Below are positions 25,412 to 30,172 of a stretch of 30,172 bases of DNA, in pieces. A program made the position numbers and the translations under genes. Below the pieces are notes generated by a model. That model saw only the letters and a program-made list of their open reading frames with translations. It did not search any database and had not been told where the DNA came from. The DNA is taken from assembly GCA_045597645.1 (NCBI GenBank), contig JAZLKM010000079.1:1-30172 (forward strand), in the 5' to 3' direction. The stretch's first letter is position 1, and the number at the start of each line of letters is the position of its first letter. The DNA is from JAKSSE01 sp045597645. Its GTDB lineage: Bacteria; Bacillota; Clostridia; Lachnospirales; Lachnospiraceae.

Positions 25412-27118
25412 ATGAAGAAAAGAATTCTTGCCGCAATGCTTGCAGGCACAATGACATTTTCATTGGCAGCATGCGGACAGCAGGAGGCACCAGCGACCAG
25501 TGCGCCGGCAGCTTCAAGCACTGAGACAAAGACTGAGGTAGCTGCAGACACTACAGCGGACGCGCCAGCCAGCGAACTTGTGGATGGAAAATTTGCTGAA
25601 ACCAGACAGATTACTGTCGAAATCTACGACCGTGGTAATGATGGCGGTTCTGACCCGGAGGACAATATCTACACAGAGTTCATCAAGCAAGGAATGCTGG
25701 AGAAGCACAACGTAGAGGTTACATTTAAGAAGGTTCCTCGCTGGACTGAGGTTGAAGATATCAACAACCTTCTGGCAGCAGGCGATGCACCGGACATCTG
25801 TGTAACCTACAGCTATCCAACAGTACTTACCTACGCTCAGATGGGTGGAGTAATCGACCTTTCAGAGTATGTTGACCAGTATAAGGCTGATTTGCCGAAC
25901 CTCTGGGCATGGCTTGGTGATACCAATATCTACTGGGATAAGGATCCTAAGACCGGTGAGCTCTGGGCTATCGAGGGCAAGCGCGCAGAGCAGCAGAGAA
26001 TTGTAACCTATGTAAGACAGGACTGGCTCGATGCGCTTGGAATGGAAGCTCCGACCTCAACAGAGGAGTTTGAAGCTATGCTTGTTGCATTTAAGGATAA
26101 TGCAGCTACTCTTCTTGGAGCAGATGCCAACAAGATGGTACCTTTCCAGCTGACCTACGATGTAGGCTGGAGCGGAGCTAACCTGATTACCTCATTCCTT
26201 GATCCTAATATGTCTGACAAGGAGTTCTATATCAATGGATTTGACGATAGACTTCTGACTCAGAATGGCACCAAGGAGGCCGTAAAGCTCCTTAACAAGT
26301 GGTACAACATGGGACTTCTGTGGGACGATTTCGCACTCTATGGAAGCGGAGATACAGCTGGTGACGATATGATCAAGGCTGGATATGTAGGAAGTATGAT
26401 GCTCAACTGGGATCAGCCATTTAGAAATGGCGAGGACAGCTTTGTAGCTAACCTTCACAGAAACGTAGGCGAAAATGCAGAGTATGTTCCTGTAGATTGC
26501 TTCGAGAATGCAAGTGGCAAGTATGCTAAGTATCTTTACAGCCCGGCAGGCGATAGAAAGCTTTTCTTCCCGACTACTAACACTGAGCCGGTTGCATCAC
26601 TTCTGTATCTTGATTTCATCAGCTCACCTGAGGTAGTTAAGTATCTGCAGGCAGGAGATGAGGGTGTAACCCATGAGGTACTTGATTCCGGTGCAATTCA
26701 GATAATCGCAGCTACCGGAGAGGCAATTCAGAACTCTGGTAAGAACATTGACTATACTATCACCTGCAACGGAGTAAACTTTGGAGATTCTGAGCTTGCT
26801 ACACTTTCACTGGCATACGGCTACGCAGGTGTAGATCCGGAGATGGTTCTTAAGGCAAATGATATCGCAATGGCAGATGGTATCTCACCTAAGAATGTAA
26901 ATGTAGGTACTGTAGAGGCTGAGGCTGGCGTAGGCGATACACTCTCATCTAAGAGAGATCAGATCTACGATCAGGCAGTATCTGCAAGCGAGAGCGAGTT
27001 CGATACTGTATGGGATAACCTTATGGCAGATTATCTGTCAGCAGGTGGACAGGCAATTATTGACGAGCGTACTGCTAAGTGGGCTGAGTTCTTCGGCGAT
27101 GCAGATATGCTGCCATAA
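25412..27118 (+). CDS. Extracellular solute-binding lipoprotein of a carbohydrate ABC transporter
   Basis: Substrate-capturing lipoprotein, 568 residues, of the large LplA-like family used for oligosaccharides. The signal peptide is residues 1-20 with lipobox LAAC and the lipid-modified cysteine C21. An Ala/Thr-rich linker (about 25-55) follows, then the binding domain: ITVEIYDRGNDGGSDPEDN, NLLAAGDAPDICVTYSYPTVLTYAQMGGVIDLSEYVDQYK. Trp and Tyr residues suited to sugar stacking are frequent. It follows the GH115 gene, which suggests aldouronic oligosaccharides as ligand (inference). No permease or ATPase gene is adjacent, so the membrane components must be encoded elsewhere or are lost. Codon use is strongly biased to common codons, consistent with high expression. 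Confidence 0.93.
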   Translation: MKKRILAAMLAGTMTFSLAACGQQEAPATSAPAASSTETKTEVAADTTADAPASELVDGKFAETRQITVEIYDRGNDGGSDPEDNIYTEFIKQGMLEKHNVEVTFKKVPRWTEVEDINNLLAAGDAPDICVTYSYPTVLTYAQMGGVIDLSEYVDQYKADLPNLWAWLGDTNIYWDKDPKTGELWAIEGKRAEQQRIVTYVRQDWLDALGMEAPTSTEEFEAMLVAFKDNAATLLGADANKMVPFQLTYDVGWSGANLITSFLDPNMSDKEFYINGFDDRLLTQNGTKEAVKLLNKWYNMGLLWDDFALYGSGDTAGDDMIKAGYVGSMMLNWDQPFRNGEDSFVANLHRNVGENAEYVPVDCFENASGKYAKYLYSPAGDRKLFFPTTNTEPVASLLYLDFISSPEVVKYLQAGDEGVTHEVLDSGAIQIIAATGEAIQNSGKNIDYTITCNGVNFGDSELATLSLAYGYAGVDPEMVLKANDIAMADGISPKNVNVGTVEAEAGVGDTLSSKRDQIYDQAVSASESEFDTVWDNLMADYLSAGGQAIIDERTAKWAEFFGDADMLP

Positions 27119-27162
27119 TTAGCAAAAGATTAAATTGCATTTTGCAAAATGAATATGTGATT

Positions 27163-27229
27163 CTCCCGGACAATAGTGCCGGGTGAGTTATGCAGGATCC
27201 CGGGGCCACTTACACCCGGGGAAGTGCAT
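27163..27229 (+). promoter_or_regulatory. GC-rich hairpin region in the lipoprotein 3' untranslated region
   Basis: The first hairpin is CTCCCGG (27163-27169) with CCGGG-T-GAG up to 27188 (one bulge). The second has outer arms ATGCA (27190-27194) and TGCAT (27225-27229) and inner arms CCCGGG (27199-27204 and 27215-27220). No coding potential. Such structures often protect the mRNA of a binding-protein gene; a regulatory RNA is an alternative. Confidence 0.5.
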
Positions 27230-27243
27230 GGAAACTGATAACT

Positions 27244-27282
27244 GAGTCGCTGATGGACTACCCTCCGGTCAGCGGCTCTTTT
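27244..27282 (+). terminator. Terminator of the GH115-lipoprotein unit
   Basis: GAGTCGCTGA (27244-27253) pairs with TCAGCGGCTC (27269-27278), with one G-U pair, followed by TTTT. It is 125 bp after the lipoprotein stop. Confidence 0.75.
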
Positions 27283-27461
27283 ATTGTGATTTATGCTTCA
27301 ATAATGAATCCGTTTCTTGGCAGGATGGTTGTAGATTTATGATTGTGATGAAAATAATATAAAAACAGTTATACACGTAGCCATAAACCGTTTTTCCGTA
27401 TTGGGTTAATTTGAATAATAATCAGCTATAAGCCAATTTTTTGAAAATTTGAAAAAAGTTG
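27283..27461. other. AT-rich spacer with an imperfect hairpin
   Basis: No gene is seen. AAAAACAGTTAT (27361-27372) faces ATAAACCGTTTTT (27383-27395), an imperfect inverted repeat ending in a T-run. It might be a second terminator. Its loop contains ACACGTAG, resembling the operator half-sites downstream at 27503-27570. Confidence 0.35.
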
Positions 27462-27490
27462 TTGACAAGTAAGTAGAGGATTGATATATT
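27462..27490 (+). promoter_or_regulatory. Strong promoter of the PadR-DUF1700-DUF4097 operon
   Basis: TTGACA (27462-27467), 17 bp, TATATT (27485-27490): a near-consensus vegetative promoter. Transcription should begin near 27497, inside the palindrome that follows, so a bound repressor would block it. Confidence 0.8.
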
Positions 27491-27491
27491 T

Positions 27492-27570
27492 TACTACGTC
27501 AGACGTAGTACGACAAACGTAGCACCGACACGCGTAGTACGATACGCGTAGTACGATACACGTAGTACAG
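27492..27570 (+). promoter_or_regulatory. Operator-like palindrome and 14-bp repeat array
   Basis: A perfect palindrome TACTACGT-CAG-ACGTAGTA spans 27492-27510, over the predicted transcription start. From 27503 its right half continues as five tandem units of the type RCGTAGTACGAYAC, beginning at 27503, 27517, 27532, 27546 and 27560. This is best read as a multi-site operator, probably for the PadR protein encoded next (autoregulation). Binding by PadR is inference. Confidence 0.65.
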
Positions 27571-27622
27571 ACTTACATGACACCAACACATCAGTGAGAT
27601 ATGGCTGGTGAAGCAAGTAATA

Positions 27623-27658
27623 ATCAGATACTCTAGCATGCGAGCGAATCTGGTTTTT
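27623..27658 (+). terminator. Possible attenuator hairpin in the padR leader
   Basis: ATCAGAT (27623-27629) pairs with ATCTGGT (27648-27654), with one G-U pair; inside, CTC and GAG may also pair. A T-run (27654-27658) follows, 36 bp before the PadR start. It is weak and may only be leader structure. Confidence 0.35.
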
Positions 27659-27693
27659 ACAATAAGAAATAAGCAATTAGCAAGGAGGCAAAC

Positions 27694-28029
27694 ATGACAG
27701 AGATCAGCAGCGATGTAATTCGCGGATACAATGACACAATGATCCTATGTATCCTGAAGAAGTCTCCCTCGTATGGATATGAAATCTCCAAGCAGATAAA
27801 GAGCATATCTGAGGAGAAATACCTGATCAAGGAGACGACACTTTACTCAGCATTCACCAGAATGGAGAAAAACGGCTATATAGAGTCCTTTGAATCAGAG
27901 GCTGAGGGCACAGGAAAGAGGAGGACCTACTACAAGATAACAGATGCCGGTAATGATTATTATCATCAGAAATGTGATGAGTGGAGACTTACCAAGGACG
28001 TTATTTCGAAGTTTATCAGTGAAGAATAG
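27694..28029 (+). CDS. PadR-family transcriptional regulator
   Basis: Small winged-helix repressor of 111 residues, PadR subfamily 2 length. The winged helix covers residues 10-85: MILCILKKSPSYGYEISKQI, then TLYSAFTRMEKNGYIESF, then the wing GKRRTYYKITDAGNDYY. A short C-terminal helix for dimerisation follows. AAGGAGG lies just before the ATG. It heads the common PadR-DUF1700-DUF4097 arrangement linked to envelope or antimicrobial stress in Firmicutes. The operator-like array just upstream suggests autoregulation. Confidence 0.93.
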   Translation: MTEISSDVIRGYNDTMILCILKKSPSYGYEISKQIKSISEEKYLIKETTLYSAFTRMEKNGYIESFESEAEGTGKRRTYYKITDAGNDYYHQKCDEWRLTKDVISKFISEE

Positions 28030-28050
28030 GAAGAGATAGGGAGTAAGATT

Positions 28051-29034
28051 ATGGAAACAATTAGAAATTACCTGGAGACAATGTTCGCAAACCTGCCGAA
28101 CACTGTGGAAGTTAGAAAAGCGAAGACAGAGCTCCTTCAGATGATGGAGGATAAATACAACGAGCTTATCGAAGAGGGTGTGAGTGATAATGCAGCTGTA
28201 GGTACTGTAATTTCAGAGTTTGGCAACCTCGACGAGATAGCAGCAGACCTTGGAATTAAGGACTCAGTTGAGGGAGTAAAGGATGTCGCAAGACGCCATG
28301 TAAGTCTTGACGAGGTTAAGGCATACTTAAGTCTTAGCTCAAAGAGAGCACTTCAGCTGGCCGTAGGTATTATGCTTATCATCATTAGTGTAGGCAGTCC
28401 GATACTTACAGAGGTTACACCGATGTACGATAGCCTTGCCGTAGTAGTGATGTTCCTGCTTATTGGCGCCGGTGTTGGAATGATTATTTTCTCAGGAAGT
28501 ATCCGCAAGGGATTTGAATATATCCGCAAGGAGCCATGCACTATCAGTATTGATACTGCAGATTATGTGAAGAATGAGGAAGTAAGAAACCGTCAGACAC
28601 TGATACTCTTCAGAGTTATAGGAATCGTCCTTTGCGCACTTTGCTGGCTGCCAACTGTAATCTTGGGCGATGATGATCATTTTGCCCATGAGGTTGGAGC
28701 GTATGGGGCAGCAGCACTGTTTTTGACATTAGGACTCGGAGTATTACTTATAGTATATAGCGCTCAGCGCATTGCAGTTTATGAGAAGATTCTTTCACTC
28801 AACGACAGCGCGACAATGAGTGGAATTTACACTAAGAAGGAGGATAAGGACGTGATTCAGAATCCTGTAGTTAGAACAATTATGTCAGTATTTTGGCCAA
28901 CTGTTACCTGCGTATACTTGGCTGTCAGCTTCCTGACGGGAGCATGGAGATGGACATGGCTCATCTGGCCTATCGGTGCAATTGTAAGCACAATTCTTGT
29001 GAATGTGACCAAAGCTAAGGAAGGTACATTGTAG
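28051..29034 (+). CDS. DUF1700/HAAS-domain membrane protein
   Basis: 327-residue protein. The N-terminal 70 residues are a helical HAAS-type domain (LETMFANLPNTVEVRKAKTELLQMMEDKYNELIEEG), typical of partners of PadR regulators. Six hydrophobic segments follow at about 98-118, 128-149, 183-204, 216-237, 277-296 and 300-318. The ribosome binding site is GGGAG, 21 bp after padR. It is thought that such proteins pass an envelope signal to or from the regulator and DUF4097 partner; the mechanism is not known. Confidence 0.88.
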   Translation: METIRNYLETMFANLPNTVEVRKAKTELLQMMEDKYNELIEEGVSDNAAVGTVISEFGNLDEIAADLGIKDSVEGVKDVARRHVSLDEVKAYLSLSSKRALQLAVGIMLIIISVGSPILTEVTPMYDSLAVVVMFLLIGAGVGMIIFSGSIRKGFEYIRKEPCTISIDTADYVKNEEVRNRQTLILFRVIGIVLCALCWLPTVILGDDDHFAHEVGAYGAAALFLTLGLGVLLIVYSAQRIAVYEKILSLNDSATMSGIYTKKEDKDVIQNPVVRTIMSVFWPTVTCVYLAVSFLTGAWRWTWLIWPIGAIVSTILVNVTKAKEGTL

Positions 29035-29076
29035 GAGTTATACGCAAGATAAATAAGAAAGTAAAGAGAGCAAGTT

Positions 29077-29868
29077 ATGGAAAACAAAGAAAAAAAGGGA
29101 TTTAACAGGACAGTATATTTCGTAGTCCTTGGAGTAGTAACCGGAATATGCGTTATGGTAGGCGCTTTCATGTGGGGCACACGCATGGGCAGGAAGATAG
29201 TAAGCGAGATAAAGGTAATAAAGGACATCCGCCCGATAAATGATGAGAATCTGGTTCAGTCGGATATGAATCTCGACGCGTTTTCTTCTATAGATATAGA
29301 CGCAGATCTGATGAATCTGGTGATCACAAGTGGTGATGACTTTAGCATAAGCTATGATGGATCAGACAAGCTCCGCCCTAGCTTTGAGGTAGATGACGGC
29401 AAGCTTATAATCAAGCAGACGGGTGAGGTGACATTTCTAATTCCGACAGAGGTAACCTTCAGTGCGAAGGTTAACGTGACCGTTCCTAGAGATACCCAGC
29501 TGGATGAGGTTGGTGTTGTACTTGACTTGGGTGACATCAGGATGTTCGACTTATCGATGAATGAGCTGGATATGAAGGCATCGCTCGGAAATGTAAATCT
29601 CTCAAATGTTGTTGTAGCTAAGACAGCAGATCTCGAACTGAATCTGGGTGACCTGGATGTAGAGAACTGCACCATCAATGAGGCAGACGTCAAGATGGAC
29701 CTTGGCGATACTGATGTGAAGGCAACTATAGGTAAACTCACTGTAAAGTGTGACTTGGGTGATATCAAGGTAAGCCCAATTAATCAGGATGCAAAGCTTG
29801 ACCTAAAGTGCGATTTGGGCGATGTTACAGTTAATGGTAACAAGATGGGAAGCAAGTATGAAAACTAG
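29077..29868 (+). CDS. DUF4097-family beta-helical envelope protein
   Basis: 263-residue protein with one N-terminal transmembrane segment (about 9-31, TVYFVVLGVVTGICVMVGAFMW) and an extracytoplasmic beta-rich domain. The last 130 residues are a right-handed repeat: DLGD or its variants (SLGN, NLGD) recur about every 20 residues (VLDLGDIRMF, ASLGNVNLSN, LNLGDLDVEN, MDLGDTDVKA, CDLGDIKVSP, CDLGDVTVNG), a solenoid of the kind seen in this family. It is the last gene of the PadR operon, 42 bp after DUF1700 and followed by a strong terminator. The molecular role is unknown. Confidence 0.88.
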   Translation: MENKEKKGFNRTVYFVVLGVVTGICVMVGAFMWGTRMGRKIVSEIKVIKDIRPINDENLVQSDMNLDAFSSIDIDADLMNLVITSGDDFSISYDGSDKLRPSFEVDDGKLIIKQTGEVTFLIPTEVTFSAKVNVTVPRDTQLDEVGVVLDLGDIRMFDLSMNELDMKASLGNVNLSNVVVAKTADLELNLGDLDVENCTINEADVKMDLGDTDVKATIGKLTVKCDLGDIKVSPINQDAKLDLKCDLGDVTVNGNKMGSKYEN

Positions 29869-29902
29869 GTGATATAAGGAAGCTAGATAGAAATGCTAGA
29901 TA

Positions 29903-29932
29903 AAAATGTTCCGCCAGATGGCGGAGCATTTT
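29903..29932 (+). terminator. Terminator of the PadR operon
   Basis: AAAATGTTCCGCC (29903-29915) pairs with GGCGGAGCATTTT (29920-29932) over 13 bp with one G-U pair and an AGAT loop. A T-run on the plus strand and an A-run before it make it possibly bidirectional. It is 34 bp after the DUF4097 stop. Confidence 0.85.
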
Positions 29933-29981
29933 GGTTAGGGCAGTTTTTTGATTTAGGCCGCTTTGAACGCGGTGTTAGAGC

Positions 29982-30172
29982 GCGGATTGTACAAAAGGCA
30001 GGACTTCGCGCGTCAAATGTACAAACGGAGCAGGTTCACGAGGCGGAATTGTACAAAAGGCAGGTCTTCACGCGTTAAATGTACAAACGGAGCAGGTTCA
30101 CGAAGCGGAATTGTACAAAAGGCAGGGCTTCGCGCGTCAAATGTACAAATGGAGCGGGTCCACGAGCCAAGA
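29982..30172. repeat. 62-bp tandem repeat with TTGTACAA/TGTACAAA motifs, three copies, at the window edge
   Basis: GTACAA occurs at 29989, 30051 and 30113 (62-bp period) and again at 30019, 30081 and 30143. Each 62-bp unit is therefore two related half-units of 30 and 32 bp, sharing TGTACAAA, a CAGG core and a CG-rich tail. The third copy diverges at its end (CACGAGCCAAGA), so the array may end here. No gene is seen. It does not share the GTAGGT core of the left-hand arrays. Confidence 0.88.

Noticed and set aside
27494..27676. 60-residue open reading frame on the minus strand
   Set aside because: It lies across the operator repeats and the padR leader; its content is explained by the repeated DNA.
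29893..30078. 61-residue open reading frame on the plus strand
   Set aside because: It runs through the PadR operon terminator and into the 62-bp repeats, has no ribosome binding site, and no recognisable domain.

Overview
The window looks like a chromosomal segment of an anaerobic Clostridia member, most likely a Lachnospiraceae of the Butyrivibrio/Pseudobutyrivibrio/Lachnospira kind. The reasons are moderate GC, strong AGGAGG-type ribosome binding sites, a type III glutamine synthetase, the uvrC-hprK-murB-rapZ-whiA gene cluster, a lipoprotein of the family's typical style, and a GH115 xylan alpha-glucuronidase. No rRNA, tRNA, transposase, integrase or phage gene was seen.

Positions 1-2815 are the accessory, repeat-rich part. 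A 34-bp tandem repeat lies directly upstream of the promoter of an XRE/AbrB fusion regulator. A candidate small structured RNA with its own promoter and terminator follows (about 928-1017). Next come nine exact-period 53-bp repeats built on a 30-nt hairpin module, a gene of unassigned function whose C-terminal half resembles a PD-(D/E)XK nuclease, and three 52-bp repeats built on the same module. This repeat-nuclease-repeat locus is the best candidate for an undescribed system.

Positions 2816-7865 hold a Gfo/Idh/MocA oxidoreductase with thioredoxin, then a two-gene unit: a cytosolic protein joining a ParB-like segment to a BMP-type ligand-binding domain, and a metallophosphoesterase. A convergent membrane-anchored FAD:protein FMN transferase (ApbE) overlaps the end of the phosphoesterase gene.

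Positions 7866-17043 are a long housekeeping run: ftsH, uvrC, hprK, an M18 aminopeptidase, murB, rapZ and whiA, many with overlapping or adjacent ends. The divergent apbE and ftsH promoters share a nearly identical core, and apbE may be leaderless.

Positions 17044-21480 hold glnN (type III glutamine synthetase), with a terminator-like hairpin just before its start codon, and a hybrid histidine kinase 21 bp downstream. A convergent AraC regulator follows. The transcription terminator of the glnN-kinase unit lies inside the araC coding sequence.

Positions 21437-27282 form a glucuronoxylan-use locus: the AraC regulator, a divergent GH115 alpha-glucuronidase without a signal peptide, and a solute-binding lipoprotein with no permease genes beside it but with a strongly structured 3' untranslated region. 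The implied model is import of an aldouronic oligosaccharide, cytoplasmic removal of its glucuronic acid side group, and local control by AraC.

Positions 27283-29932 hold a PadR-DUF1700-DUF4097 operon. It is driven by a near-consensus promoter followed at once by a palindrome and an array of 14-bp repeats that look like operators. It ends in a strong terminator. A 62-bp repeat array carrying TTGTACAA motifs fills the right edge.
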